Of a DNA stretch of 64,000 bases, positions 24,556 through 33,392 are shown piece after piece. This stretch comes from Nocardioides sp. SLBN-35 (GTDB lineage Bacteria > Actinomycetota > Actinomycetes > Propionibacteriales > Nocardioidaceae): contig NZ_VFNU01000001.1 in NCBI RefSeq assembly GCF_006715725.1, positions 1,860,001-1,924,000 on the forward strand. Reading direction: 5' to 3'. Position 1 is the stretch's first letter. Each line of letters starts with the position of its first letter. The notes beneath the pieces are model-generated. The model saw only the letters and a program-made list of their open reading frames with translations, searched no databases and was not told where the DNA came from. The position numbers and the translations under genes are program-made.

Positions 24556-26124
24556 TCGCCGCCCGGTGGCCTCGAGCACCGCGTGCGCGGCGTTGTGGCC
24601 GCCCAGTCCGGACACCGCGCCGCCGCGGCGGGCGCCCGACCCGCACAGGAGCACGCCGGGGTGGCCGGTCTGCACGCCCCACCGCTCGCCGGGAGTCTCG
24701 AGCCGGGCCCGGGCGGGTGCCCACGGCCACTCGAGGTCGCCGTGGAAGATGTGGCCGCCCGGCATGGCGAGGTCGGCCTCGATGTCCTGCGGGATCTTCG
24801 CCTCGATGCAGGGCTCGCCGGCCGGCGTACGCAGCACGACGGAGTCGATCGGGTCCTCGAGCACGGCGTCGAGCGACGCGATCGCCCGGCGCAGCGCCTC
24901 GGCGCGCATCCCGTCCGGGTCGGCGGCGAACAGCCGGGCGGGCGTGTGGAGGCCGAAGTAGGTCAGGGTGTGGGTGCCGGGCGGTACGTCGCCGAGGATC
25001 GACGGGTCGGTCAGCGAGTGGCAGTAGACCTCGCCGGGCAGCGGGTCGGGCAGCTCGCCGCGCTGGGCGGCCGCCCAGGCCACCTCGAGGTCGGCGGCGG
25101 TCTCGGCGAGGTGCAGGGTGCCGGCGAAGGCGACCTCGGGGTCGATGCCGGAGCGCAGCCGCGGCAGCCGCGAGAGCAGCAGGTTGACCTTGAGCTGGGC
25201 GCCCTCCGGCTTGGTCGCGGGGTCCTCGTCCTCGCCGAGCAGGATACGCAGCACCCAAGGCGCCACGTTGGCCAGCACGTGCGCGGCCTCCAGCGTGTGC
25301 TCCCGGGCCCCGTCGTGCCAGGTCACCGTGGCCGGGTCGCCGGGCCGGATCGCGCTCACGCCGGCACCGGTGACCAGCTCGGCCCCGGCGTCGGCAGCCG
25401 CACGCGCCAGCGCGTCGGTGACCGCGCCCATCCCGCCCACGGGCACCCGCCACTCGCCGGTCCCGTTGCCGATCAGGTGGTAGAGGAAGCACCGGTTCTG
25501 GACCAGCGACCGGTCGTGCAGCGAGGCGAAGGTGCCGATGAGCGCATCGGTGCCGACGACGCCGCGGACCAGGTCGTCGCGGAACCGGCGCCCGATCGCC
25601 GCGCCGATCGGCTGCTCGACGACGTCGCGCCAGATGTCCGGGTCCACCTGCGCGCGGAGCGCGGCGTCGGTCGCGAGCGGCTCGGTCAGGGTGGGCGCGA
25701 CGGCCCGCGCCAGCCCGGAGACGCCGTCGTAGAACGCCCGCCAGGCGGCGTACTCGTCGTCGGACCCGGTCAGCTCCCGGAAGGACGCCCGCGTGGCCTC
25801 GCCCTCGGCCCGCTCGACGAGCAGCCCGGTGGCACGACCCTCGCGCACCGTCGGGGAGTACGACGCCGTCGGCCGGCTCACCAGCCGCAGGTCGAGCCCC
25901 AGGTCGGCCACCACTCGCTCGGGCAGCAGCGAGACCAGGTAGGAGTAGCGCGAGAGCCGGGTCGGGAAGCCGGGGAACGCCTGCGCGGAGACCGCTGCAC
26001 CGCCCACGTGGGCGAGCCGCTCGAGCACCAGCACCGAGAGTCCGGCCCGCGCGAGGTAGGCCGCCGCGGTCAGGCCGTTGTGGCCGGCGCCCACGACGAC
26101 GACGTCGTACTTCCCCCTGGTCAT
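24550..26124 (-). CDS. Phytoene-desaturase-like FAD-dependent oxidoreductase
   Basis: The 524-residue protein starts at ATG 26124. The dinucleotide-binding motif VVVVGAGHNGLTAAAYLARAG begins near residue 8, followed by LERLAHVGGAA. A C-terminal FAD segment ends LLCGSGARRGGAVSGLGGHNAA. Overall it follows the PYROXD2/CrtI-like group. No phytoene synthase or other carotenoid gene is near, so a carotenoid role is not supported. It reads into the operator of the VOC-MarR unit and diverges from the pirin gene. Confidence 0.88.
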   Translation of the reverse strand: MTRGKYDVVVVGAGHNGLTAAAYLARAGLSVLVLERLAHVGGAAVSAQAFPGFPTRLSRYSYLVSLLPERVVADLGLDLRLVSRPTASYSPTVREGRATGLLVERAEGEATRASFRELTGSDDEYAAWRAFYDGVSGLARAVAPTLTEPLATDAALRAQVDPDIWRDVVEQPIGAAIGRRFRDDLVRGVVGTDALIGTFASLHDRSLVQNRCFLYHLIGNGTGEWRVPVGGMGAVTDALARAAADAGAELVTGAGVSAIRPGDPATVTWHDGAREHTLEAAHVLANVAPWVLRILLGEDEDPATKPEGAQLKVNLLLSRLPRLRSGIDPEVAFAGTLHLAETAADLEVAWAAAQRGELPDPLPGEVYCHSLTDPSILGDVPPGTHTLTYFGLHTPARLFAADPDGMRAEALRRAIASLDAVLEDPIDSVVLRTPAGEPCIEAKIPQDIEADLAMPGGHIFHGDLEWPWAPARARLETPGERWGVQTGHPGVLLCGSGARRGGAVSGLGGHNAAHAVLEATGRRD

Positions 26125-26167
26125 GGCTCGCACTCTAGGGGTGCGGGAATGCCCCACGGTGCGTTAT

Positions 26168-26183
26168 GGTTGACATGGCAACC
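26168..26183. promoter_or_regulatory. Inverted repeat upstream of the pirin gene
   Basis: GGTTG-ACATGG-CAACC lies 31 bp before the preferred pirin start in the divergent gap with the oxidoreductase gene. It is a candidate operator and also argues against an earlier pirin start inside it. Confidence 0.35.
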
Positions 26184-26213
26184 AACCCGACCAGCCACCT
26201 GGAGGTGGATGCG

Positions 26214-27167
26214 ATGCCCGCCATCACCGTCGACGACCTGACTGTCCTGCCGCGCCTGAGGACGCCGGGCCTCGGCGACCAGCCGCGCCCGGTCTGGCAG
26301 GTGACCACCGCTCCGCAGGGCTACGAGGGGGAGGGCTTCCCGGTGCGGCGCGCGTTCGCCGGTATCGACATGAAGCACCTCGACCCGTTCATCATGATGG
26401 ACCAGATGGGCGAGGTGGAGTACGCGCCGGGTGAGCCGAAGGGCACGCCCTGGCACCCGCACCGCGGCTTCGAGACCGTCACCTACATCATCGACGGCGT
26501 CTTCGACCACCAGGACAGCCACGGCGGTGGCGGCAGCATCACCAACGGCGACACCCAGTGGATGACCGCCGGCAGCGGGCTGCTGCACATCGAGACGCCG
26601 CCGGAGTGGCTGGTCCAGGCCGGCGGCCTGTTCCACGGCATCCAGCTGTGGGTCAACCTGCCGAAGACCGACAAGATGAACGACCCGCGCTACCAGGACA
26701 TCCGCTCCGGCGAGGTCGCGCTGCTCGCCAGCGACGACGCGGGATCGCTGGTCCGGGTCATCGCCGGCAACGTGGACGGACACGCCGGCCCGGGCTCGAC
26801 GTACAGCCCGATGACGCTCGTGCACGCCACCATCGAGCCCGGCGCCCGGCTCGACCTGCCGTGGCAGGTCGACTACAACGCGCTGGTCTACGTCCTCAAC
26901 GGCTCAGGCACCGTCGGTGCCACCGAGCCGAGCCCGATGCACACCGGCCAGACCGCTGTCCTCGGTGCCGGCGACTACCTCACGATCACCGCCGACGGCC
27001 GGCAGGAGAGCCGCTCGCCCAAGCTCGACGTCATCGTCGTCGGCGGCCAGCCGATCCGCGAGCCGATCGCGTGGGCCGGTCCGTTCGTGATGAACACCAA
27101 GGCCGAGGTGATGGCCGCCTACGAGGACTTCCAGAAGGGCCGGTTCGGGCTTCCGATCGGCGGCTGA
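26214..27167 (+). CDS. Pirin family protein
   Basis: The protein has 317 residues from ATG 26214. I prefer this start because GGAGGTGG lies 5 bp upstream; ATGs at 26166 and 26175 are in frame and would add 13-16 residues. The N-terminal cupin carries the iron-binding motif HPHRGFETVTY and a later His and Glu (LHIETP), as in pirin. A second cupin domain follows (about 195-290). Bacterial pirins are non-haem iron proteins, some with quercetinase activity or partners in central metabolism. No clear operon partner is present. Confidence 0.9.
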   Translation: MPAITVDDLTVLPRLRTPGLGDQPRPVWQVTTAPQGYEGEGFPVRRAFAGIDMKHLDPFIMMDQMGEVEYAPGEPKGTPWHPHRGFETVTYIIDGVFDHQDSHGGGGSITNGDTQWMTAGSGLLHIETPPEWLVQAGGLFHGIQLWVNLPKTDKMNDPRYQDIRSGEVALLASDDAGSLVRVIAGNVDGHAGPGSTYSPMTLVHATIEPGARLDLPWQVDYNALVYVLNGSGTVGATEPSPMHTGQTAVLGAGDYLTITADGRQESRSPKLDVIVVGGQPIREPIAWAGPFVMNTKAEVMAAYEDFQKGRFGLPIGG

Positions 27168-27179
27168 CCCAGGCCGTGC

Positions 27180-28040
27180 CTACAGCGCCTTGGCGAAGAA
27201 CGCCTCGGCGTACGGGTTGTCGTTGTAGCGCTCCACCCGCGCGTAGCCGGAGCGCTCGTACATCGCGATCGCCTCGCGCAGGGTCCCGTTCGTGTCGAGC
27301 ACGACGCGGCGGTGGCCCTGTGCGGCGGCGAGCGACTCCAGGTGGCGCAGCATCCGCGCGCCCAGCCCGGCCCCGCGCCAGTCGGCGTGAACCCACATCC
27401 GCTTGATCTCGGCCGTCTCGTCGTCGAGCACCGGGCGGATCCCGCCGTACGCGACCGGCTCGCCGTCCGAGGTCGCGATGACGTACGTCGCGCCCGGCTC
27501 GCGGGCGTCCGGCCCGCCCGGGTCGAAGCCGTCGGGGAACCGTGCGTCGAGCTCGGCGACGTAGCGCCGGGTCGCGTCCCGGGCCAGCGGGTGGTCGGTC
27601 GGCACCTCGTCGAGCCGGACGGTCGCCGCGCGCACCAGCAGGTCGGCGGTGCGCAGTGCCTCGGCCAGTCGCTCCTGCTGGCGCGGGGTCAGCGGTGCGA
27701 CCAGGCTGGCGGCGCGTTCCTCCGAGCGGCGCTCGAGGTCGTCGTACGCCGCCTCGCCGGCGGGCGTGAGGCGCACGACCCGGCGGCGGCGGTCGTCCGG
27801 GTCGGGCTCGGTCGCGACCAGGCCCTCGGCCTCGAGGCGGCGCAGCAGCCTCGACAGGTGGCCGGAGTCGAGGTCGAGCCGGTCACGCAGTGCCCGCACG
27901 CTCACCGCGGGGGAGCGGCCGACCTCGAACAGCAGCCGCGACACCGCGAGCGGCCGGCCGGTGCCGAGGAAGGACTCGTCGAGCACGCCGATGCGTTGGG
28001 TGTAGGTCCGGTTGAAGCGGCGCAGCACGTCCGTGAGCAT
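27180..28040 (-). CDS. MarR winged-helix domain fused to GNAT acetyltransferase
   Basis: The 286-residue protein has a MarR-like domain (about 1-140, with LDLDSGHLSRLLRRLEAEGLV and wing DPDDRRRRVVRLT) followed by a GNAT domain (about 150-286, with the acetyl-CoA motif RGAGLGARMLRHLE). Such fusions are known in bacteria and may acetylate a small molecule while controlling their own promoter. ATG 28040 lies only 2 bp from a perfect inverted repeat. It converges with the pirin gene. Confidence 0.9.
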   Translation of the reverse strand: MLTDVLRRFNRTYTQRIGVLDESFLGTGRPLAVSRLLFEVGRSPAVSVRALRDRLDLDSGHLSRLLRRLEAEGLVATEPDPDDRRRRVVRLTPAGEAAYDDLERRSEERAASLVAPLTPRQQERLAEALRTADLLVRAATVRLDEVPTDHPLARDATRRYVAELDARFPDGFDPGGPDAREPGATYVIATSDGEPVAYGGIRPVLDDETAEIKRMWVHADWRGAGLGARMLRHLESLAAAQGHRRVVLDTNGTLREAIAMYERSGYARVERYNDNPYAEAFFAKAL

Positions 28041-28042
28041 TC

Positions 28043-28058
28043 TCTGACTTTAGTCAGA
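28043..28058. promoter_or_regulatory. Operator-like palindrome at the start of the MarR-GNAT gene
   Basis: TCTGACT-TT-AGTCAGA is a perfect 7+2+7 inverted repeat directly upstream of the start codon. It is a likely autoregulatory MarR site. Confidence 0.6.
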
Positions 28059-28096
28059 CAATGGCCGTGGGCCAACGGTGGGTGCGCCGAAAAGCG

Positions 28097-28130
28097 GTCC
28101 GACCCCGGTTCCAGCGGAACCGGGGCCGAC
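28097..28130 (-). terminator. Hairpin terminator after tRNA-His
   Basis: CCCCGGTTCC and GGAACCGGGG (28103-28125) form a 10-bp stem with a 3-nt loop. On the minus strand it follows tRNA-His by a few bases and is followed by CTTTT. Confidence 0.75.
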
Positions 28131-28135
28131 CTCGT

Positions 28136-28212
28136 TGGGGTGAGTAACGGGACTTGAACCCGCGACATCTGCGACCACAACGCAGCGCTCTACCAGCTGA
28201 GCTATACCCACC
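28136..28212 (-). tRNA. tRNA-His (anticodon GUG)
   Basis: On the minus strand the anticodon stem CTGCG/CGCAG encloses loop TTGTGGT (GUG). The acceptor stem includes the extra G-1 opposite C73, the hallmark of tRNA-His. CCA is encoded (28138-28136). The T loop is TTCAAGT. Confidence 0.95.
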
Positions 28213-28260
28213 ATCGACTCTTGCGAGCCGGGGACGAGTGTAGAGGGTAGCGCTGCCGAA

Positions 28261-28908
28261 TCAGGAATCGGTGCCGGAAACGTGGCCACCGAGGCCGGTG
28301 ATCGAGCCGCCGTGCCGTGCGGCCGCGTCCTTGGCCGCGTCGGAGTCGGGGCCGGGCAGGGGAACGAAGACCGTGTCGCGGTAGTAGCGCAGCTCCTCGA
28401 TGCTCTCCTGGATGTCGGCCAGGGCGCGGTGGTTGCCGCGCTTGGTGGGCGCGTTGAAGTACGCGCGGGGGAACCAGCGCTTCGAGAGCTCCTTGATCGA
28501 CGACACGTCGACGATCCGGTAGTGCAGGAAGGCGTCGAGCTCGGCCATGTCGCGGGCCACGAAGCCGCGGTCGGTCGCCACCGAGTTGCCGGCGAGCGGG
28601 GGACGGCTGTCGGGGCCGCACTGCTCGCGCAGGTAGGTCATCACCTGCTCCTCGGCCTCCCGCAGCGTCACGCCCCGGTCGAGCTCGGCGAGCAGGCCCG
28701 AGGTCTCGTGCATGTTCCGGACGAACTCGATCATCTGGTCGAGTGCCTCCGCGGGCGGCTTGATGATGACGTCGACGCCGTCGCCGAGGACGTTGAGGTC
28801 GAAGTCCGTCACCAGTGCCGCCACCTCGATGAGGGCGTCGGCCCCCAGGTCGAGCCCGGTCATCTCGCAGTCGATCCACACGAGTCGTTCGTTCACGAGG
28901 GAGGACAC
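28261..28908 (-). CDS. orn: Oligoribonuclease
   Basis: The 215-residue DEDDh 3'-5' exonuclease degrades short RNA oligonucleotides to mononucleotides, including pGpG-type dinucleotides. The first acidic pair lies in [11 protein letters not shown] (Asp13, Glu15). Further acidic residues and the catalytic His follow, including NHRALADI with the last Asp. Start is GTG 28908; a second GTG five codons later (NERLVW) is also possible since neither has a strong ribosome site. It sits alone, divergent from the MauE-type gene. Confidence 0.93.
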   Translation of the reverse strand: MSSLVNERLVWIDCEMTGLDLGADALIEVAALVTDFDLNVLGDGVDVIIKPPAEALDQMIEFVRNMHETSGLLAELDRGVTLREAEEQVMTYLREQCGPDSRPPLAGNSVATDRGFVARDMAELDAFLHYRIVDVSSIKELSKRWFPRAYFNAPTKRGNHRALADIQESIEELRYYRDTVFVPLPGPDSDAAKDAAARHGGSITGLGGHVSGTDS

Positions 28909-28976
28909 TACGCGCTCGGCAACGCACCCGGGGCGTTCTCAGGAGCCGCTCAGCGGACCCGGCTAGCCTCACCGGC

Positions 28977-29486
28977 ATGAGGGACACCGGTCGATCGACG
29001 CTGGCCTGGGCGGGTCTGGCGGCTCGTCTGGTGACCGGCGTCGTGTGGATCGTGGCCGGTGGGCTGAAGATCACCGAGCCGACCGCGAGCATCAACGCGG
29101 TGCGTGCCTACCAGCTGCTGCCGTCCTCGGTCGCCGAGGCGGTCGGGATCGCGCTGCCCGCCGTCGAGCTGGTCGTCGGGCTGGCGCTCGTGCTCGGTGT
29201 GTTCACGCGGGGCGCCGCGGTGATCTCGGCGCTGTTGTTCCTGGCGTTCGTGGTCGGCATCTCCTCGGTGTGGGCGCGCGGCATCGAGATCGACTGCGGC
29301 TGCTTCGGTGGCGGCGGGACCAAGGCGGGTGCGACGTCGGCGTACCCCTGGGAGATCGCGCGCGACGTCGCGTTGCTGGCCGCGTCCCTGCTCGTCGCGT
29401 CCCTGCGCCGGACCCGGCTGTCCCTCGACGCCCTGTTGTTCGTCCACCGGCCCGAGGAGCGGGCCACCGAAGGAGCTGTGAGCTGA
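28977..29486 (+). CDS. MauE/DoxX-family redox-associated membrane protein
   Basis: The 169-residue protein has four membrane segments (about 12-32, 55-75, 80-98 and 125-145). Between helices three and four stands IEIDCGCFGGGG, the CxC motif of the MauE/DoxX group. These proteins work with thioredoxin-like partners in periplasmic disulfide formation or repair. The next gene, starting in a TGATG overlap, is such a partner. Confidence 0.88.
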   Translation: MRDTGRSTLAWAGLAARLVTGVVWIVAGGLKITEPTASINAVRAYQLLPSSVAEAVGIALPAVELVVGLALVLGVFTRGAAVISALLFLAFVVGISSVWARGIEIDCGCFGGGGTKAGATSAYPWEIARDVALLAASLLVASLRRTRLSLDALLFVHRPEERATEGAVS

Positions 29487-30229
29487 TGTCGTCCAACTCG
29501 AAGGCCAGTGCGCGCGTGCAGAAGGCCGCCGAGCTGCGGGCCGCCCAGAAGAAGAGGGAGGCCCGGCGCCGGATCCTCACGATCGGTGGTGTCGCGCTGG
29601 CGATGATCCTGATCGTGGGCGGGGCGATCGCCGTCAGCCTGTGGCAGCAGGACAAGGACCAGAAGAAGCTCGAGCAGGCGGTCAGTGCCGAGAGCGACTA
29701 CGGCGTCGCGATCGGGCCGTCGGACGCGCCGCACGACGTCGTGATCTACGAGGACTTCCTGTGCCCGTTCTGCGGCCAGCTCGAGAAGGCGACCCGGGAC
29801 GACCTCGCCCGGCTCGCCGCCGACGGCAAGGTGCGCGTCGAGTACCGACCCTTCGACCTGCTCAGCCGGCTCGGCGACTACCCGATCCGCGCGACCAACG
29901 CCTTCGCGCTGGTCCTGGAGAAGTCGGGAGCCGACGTCGCGAAGAAGTTCCACGACCTGCTCTACGAGAACCAGCCGTCCGAGGAGGACCCGGGCGCGGT
30001 GACGAACGACGACCTGGTGAACCTCGCCGTCGAGGCCGGGGCCACCGAGAGCGACGTCCGCGACGGCATCGAGAACCTCTCCAAGAAGAGCTGGGTCGAC
30101 GAGGCGACCGCCGAGGCGTCCAAGGCCGGTGTCACCGGTACGCCGACGATCCTGCTCGACGGCAAGGTCTTCCAGGACGGCCGCACCGTGCAGGAGCTCG
30201 CCACCAACCTGGTCTCCGAGCTGGAGTGA
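29486..30229 (+). CDS. Membrane-anchored DsbA-family thiol-disulfide oxidoreductase
   Basis: The 247-residue protein has a basic cytoplasmic start (about 1-29), one membrane helix (30-52) and an outside thioredoxin fold with an inserted helical domain. The active site is CPFC at 93-96 and the cis-Pro loop is GVTGTPTILLDG. ATG 29486 shares a base with the stop of the MauE gene, so the two are coupled. It likely oxidises exported proteins and is re-oxidised by its membrane partner. Confidence 0.92.
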   Translation: MSSNSKASARVQKAAELRAAQKKREARRRILTIGGVALAMILIVGGAIAVSLWQQDKDQKKLEQAVSAESDYGVAIGPSDAPHDVVIYEDFLCPFCGQLEKATRDDLARLAADGKVRVEYRPFDLLSRLGDYPIRATNAFALVLEKSGADVAKKFHDLLYENQPSEEDPGAVTNDDLVNLAVEAGATESDVRDGIENLSKKSWVDEATAEASKAGVTGTPTILLDGKVFQDGRTVQELATNLVSELE

Positions 30230-30275
30230 GCCGACCCGGGTGACCGGGAGCGGTTCCGGCTGGCAGGATCGGCGC

Positions 30276-31304
30276 GTGCTGAGCAACTTCGTCGCGGGCC
30301 TGCCCAAGGCCGAGCTCCACGTCCACCACGTCGGCTCCGCCTCACCGCGGATCGTGTCCGAGCTGGCCGCGCGCCATCCGGGCACGGTCCCCTCGGACCC
30401 GGACCTGCTGCGCGACTTCTTCGCGTTCCGCGACTTCGCCCACTTCATCGAGGTCTACCTCGCGGTCGTCGACCTGGTCCGCACGCCCGAGGACGTCCGC
30501 TACCTCACCTACGAGATCGCCCGCGAGCTCCACGAGGGGCAGTCGGTCCGGTACGCCGAGCTCACCTGCACGCCGTACACCTCCGTGCTGCCCGACGATC
30601 CCGACCGCGGGATGCCGATCGAGGCCTACACCGAGGCGATCGAGGACGCGCGGGTCGCCGCGGAGCGTGACTTCGGCCTGGTGCTGCGCTGGATCTACGA
30701 CGTCCCGGGGGAGTCGGGGGTCCCGGCCGCCGACGCGACCCTGGGCTTCGCGCTCGACCACGCGCCCGAGGGCCTGGTGGCGTTCGGGCTCGGCGGGCCC
30801 GAGATCGGAGTGCCGCGCGACTGGTTCGTCCCGCACTTCGAGGCGGCCCGGGCCGCCGGGCTGCACTCGGTCCCGCACGCCGGCGAGACCACGGGCCCGG
30901 AGACGATCTGGACCTCGCTGCGCGACCTCGGCGCCGAGCGGATCGGGCACGGCACCTCCGCGGCCGCCGATCCCGCGCTCCTGGCCCACCTCGCCGAGCA
31001 CAGGATCCCGCTCGAGGTCTGCCCGTCCTCCAATGTCGCCACCCGTGCGGTCGCCTCGCTCGCCGAGCACCCGCTGCCGGCGTTCGTCGAGGCCGGTGTC
31101 GTGGTGACGATCAACTCCGACGACCCGCCGATGTTCGGCACCACCCTCAACCGCGAGTACGAGATCGCCGCCGACCTGCTCGGCCTCGACGAGTCCGGCC
31201 TGGTCGACCTCGCGCTCGCCGGGGTGGACGCGTCCTTCGCCCCCGACGACGTGAAGGGGCGGCTCCGGGCCGAGGTCGCGTCGTACGCCGCAGGTGCGCG
31301 ATGA
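30276..31304 (+). CDS. Adenosine deaminase family protein
   Basis: The 342-residue protein starts at GTG 30276. Zinc-ligand motifs of the family are present: LHVH near the start, a single His in HAGE, GHG, and the acidic SDDPPMF motif (INSDDPPMF) near the end. The HVHHVGSAS start and LGGPEIGVPRDWF differ from classical adenosine deaminase and recall the group that includes aminodeoxyfutalosine deaminase. The substrate is therefore open. Its stop overlaps the acyl-CoA dehydrogenase start in ATGA. Confidence 0.88.
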   Translation: MLSNFVAGLPKAELHVHHVGSASPRIVSELAARHPGTVPSDPDLLRDFFAFRDFAHFIEVYLAVVDLVRTPEDVRYLTYEIARELHEGQSVRYAELTCTPYTSVLPDDPDRGMPIEAYTEAIEDARVAAERDFGLVLRWIYDVPGESGVPAADATLGFALDHAPEGLVAFGLGGPEIGVPRDWFVPHFEAARAAGLHSVPHAGETTGPETIWTSLRDLGAERIGHGTSAAADPALLAHLAEHRIPLEVCPSSNVATRAVASLAEHPLPAFVEAGVVVTINSDDPPMFGTTLNREYEIAADLLGLDESGLVDLALAGVDASFAPDDVKGRLRAEVASYAAGAR

Positions 31305-32467
31305 GCCGGTCGCCGTTCGAGCTGTTCGACATCGACTCCCTCCTGTCCGAGGAGGAGGTCGCGATGCGCGCCACCGTGCGCGCGTTCGTGGAGGCGAAGG
31401 TGCGCCCCCACGTCGCCGACTGGTACGAGTCGGCCACCATCCCCGCGCGGGACCTGGCGCTCGAGCTCGGCGGGCTCGGGGTGCTGGGGATGCACCTTGA
31501 GGGCTACGGCTGCGCGGGGACCAGTGCGACGGCGTACGGCCTCGCGTGCCTCGAGCTCGAGGCGGCCGACTCCGGCCTGCGCTCGCTGGTCTCGGTGCAG
31601 GGCTCGCTGGCGATGTTCGCGATCTGGAAGTGGGGATCGGACGAGCAGAAGGAGACCTGGCTGCCGCGGATGGCGAGAGGCGAGGCGATCGGCTGCTTCG
31701 GGCTGACCGAGCCCGACTTCGGCTCCAACCCGGCGGGGATGCGGACCCGCGCGGTGCGCGACGGCGACGGCTGGGTGCTGAGCGGCAACAAGATGTGGAT
31801 CACCAACGGCTCGGTCGCCGACGTCGCGGTGGTGTGGGCGCAGACCGAGGAGGGGATCCGCGGGTTCGTCGTACCGACGTCGACGGAGGGCTTCTCGGCG
31901 CCGGAGATCAAGAAGAAGATGTCGTTGCGGGCGTCGGTGACCTCCGAGCTGGTGCTCGAGGACGTCCGGCTGCCCGGCTCGGCGGTGTTCCCCGACGTGC
32001 GCGGCCTGCGCGGCCCGCTGTCGTGCCTGGACGAGGCGCGGTTCGGGATCGTGTTCGGTGCGCTCGGTGCGGCGCGCGACTGCCTGGACACGGCGATCTC
32101 GTACGCGAAGGACCGGGAGATCTTCGACAAGCCGCTGGCGTCGTACCAGCTCACGCAGGCCAAGCTCGCCGACCTGTCGCTCGAGCTCGGCAAGGGGATG
32201 CTGCTGGCGCTGCACCTGGGCCGGCTCAAGGACTCCGGGCGCCTGGCGGCCGAGCAGGTCAGCCTCGGCAAGCTCAACAACGTGCGCGAGGCGATCGCGA
32301 TCGCGCGGGAGTGTCGCACGATCCTCGGGGCGGCCGGGATCACGCTGGAGTACCCGGTCATGAGGCATGCCAACAACCTCGAGTCGGTGCTGACCTACGA
32401 GGGCACCAGCGAGGTCCACCAGCTCGTCATCGGCCGCGCGCTGACCGGCGAGGCGGCGTTCCGGTAA
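31301..32467 (+). CDS. Acyl-CoA dehydrogenase, glutaryl-CoA-dehydrogenase-like
   Basis: The 388-residue flavoenzyme has the FAD segment GCFGLTEPDFGSNPAGM, the middle ITNG beta domain and the catalytic base Glu367 in TYEGTSEVHQLVIG. CFGLTEPDFGSNP and YEGTSEVH are closest to the glutaryl-CoA dehydrogenase group, which oxidises and decarboxylates glutaryl-CoA in lysine and tryptophan breakdown. The specific Arg that binds the glutaryl carboxylate was not checked. It is translationally coupled to the deaminase gene. The stop codon is part of the 5' arm of the next repeat element. Confidence 0.9.
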   Translation: MSRSPFELFDIDSLLSEEEVAMRATVRAFVEAKVRPHVADWYESATIPARDLALELGGLGVLGMHLEGYGCAGTSATAYGLACLELEAADSGLRSLVSVQGSLAMFAIWKWGSDEQKETWLPRMARGEAIGCFGLTEPDFGSNPAGMRTRAVRDGDGWVLSGNKMWITNGSVADVAVVWAQTEEGIRGFVVPTSTEGFSAPEIKKKMSLRASVTSELVLEDVRLPGSAVFPDVRGLRGPLSCLDEARFGIVFGALGAARDCLDTAISYAKDREIFDKPLASYQLTQAKLADLSLELGKGMLLALHLGRLKDSGRLAAEQVSLGKLNNVREAIAIARECRTILGAAGITLEYPVMRHANNLESVLTYEGTSEVHQLVIGRALTGEAAFR

Positions 32468-32627
32468 GCCTGGATCCGTGGACGGGCGCCGTAGCGAGCG
32501 GCGCTACGGGTGCGGGCTGGCAAGGCGCAGGCACGAGGGCAGTCTGGTTGCACTGTCGAGTGTCTGCAACGCCGCCAGGGCGTGCCCGTGGGGCCGCGTA
32601 GTAGGTGGCCGTTCGCGGATCCAGGCT
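32467..32627 (+). repeat. Structured intergenic element, copy 1 (candidate RNA)
   Basis: An outer stem (32467-32485 with 32609-32627, including two G-U pairs on the plus strand) encloses a core with GCGAGCGGCGC at 32494, TGGCAAGGCG at 32518 and CAACGCCGCCAG at 32567. The last two can pair with each other. The same core lies inverted at 61129-61281 with identical block spacing (24 and 49 bp). No coding potential is evident. Confidence 0.7.
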
Positions 32628-32637
32628 AAGGACGAAC

Positions 32638-32653
32638 GAGCCCCACGGGGCTC
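32638..32653. terminator. Hairpin between convergent genes
   Basis: GAGCCCC-AC-GGGGCTC is a perfect 7-bp stem. It lies between the acyl-CoA dehydrogenase side and the convergent gene ending at 32697 and could end either transcript. Confidence 0.45.
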
Positions 32654-32696
32654 ATACCTCCCGCGGGGCTGGTTCCTTTGTACGTCGGGCGCCGGG

Positions 32697-33353
32697 TCAG
32701 CCGGGGGAGGCGCGCCGCAGTCTCCGGGCGGTCGCGTACGAGTGCTCGCGCAGCTGCTCCACCCACGAGTACTGCTGCAGTCCCGGCAGCGGGTTGACCA
32801 CCGGGTCGAACGAGACCTCGTCCTCGGGCGGCAGGGCCGTCTCCAGGGTCAGGTCGGCGAAGCGGTGCCACTCCCGGCCGACGGTGGCCCAGGACAGGTG
32901 GTAGCCGCGGACGTCGACAGGTTGCGCACCGATCACCAGCGGTCCCGCCGGGCTGCGGTAGGGCAGCAGCGAGGTGAGCGGCGTGTGCGCGCTCCATGCC
33001 GGTAGCAGCAGGTGGCGGGTCACCGGGTTCCAGCCGGTGCTGGCGAGCAGCAGGTCGCCGGACCCGGTCGGGCCCTCGCGCAGCCGCAGCGCGAGACCCT
33101 GGACGTCCGGCACCCGGCCGGGCAGCCCGACCGCCCGCGACACTCGGACCGTCACCTCGTCCTCGCCGGCCTGGTCGATCCACGGCACGCCGATCGGGGA
33201 GTCGGACCCGGCCCGGACCAGGCGGCCGGCGTACATCTTGCCCTCGGGATGCAGCGGCTTCTCCGACGGGGGGCGGAGCGCGGCGACTCCGCGGGTGAGG
33301 GTGGACAGGGCGTGGCCGGCCAGGTCGGCTGCGGCGTTGATCACGGAGCTCAT
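32697..33353 (-). CDS. Hypothetical protein with weak catalase-fold resemblance
   Basis: The 218-residue soluble protein has no signal peptide. The stretch EVTVRVSRAVGLPGRVPDVQGLALRLRE recalls the haem-distal strand of catalase-like proteins (VRFS...G...RGLAxRF), and HPEGKMYAGRLVR precedes it. The catalytic His of true catalase is not evident and the protein is far shorter. I treat this as a distant fold similarity only. It is the last of three minus-strand genes with the ABC ATPase and GntR genes, 39 bp after the ATPase. Confidence 0.65.
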   Translation of the reverse strand: MSSVINAAADLAGHALSTLTRGVAALRPPSEKPLHPEGKMYAGRLVRAGSDSPIGVPWIDQAGEDEVTVRVSRAVGLPGRVPDVQGLALRLREGPTGSGDLLLASTGWNPVTRHLLLPAWSAHTPLTSLLPYRSPAGPLVIGAQPVDVRGYHLSWATVGREWHRFADLTLETALPPEDEVSFDPVVNPLPGLQQYSWVEQLREHSYATARRLRRASPG

Positions 33354-33392
33354 GACCGGGGCGGTACCCGGTCGTGGGCTGCTCAGCGATCG

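Noticed and set aside
24550..26124. Carotenoid biosynthesis gene
   Set aside because: CrtI-like motifs are present, but no phytoene synthase, cyclase or related gene is near, and the sequence fits the PYROXD2-like group.
32697..33353. Functional catalase
   Set aside because: Only one strand motif resembles catalase; the protein is about half the minimal length and lacks the catalytic His and haem Tyr patterns.
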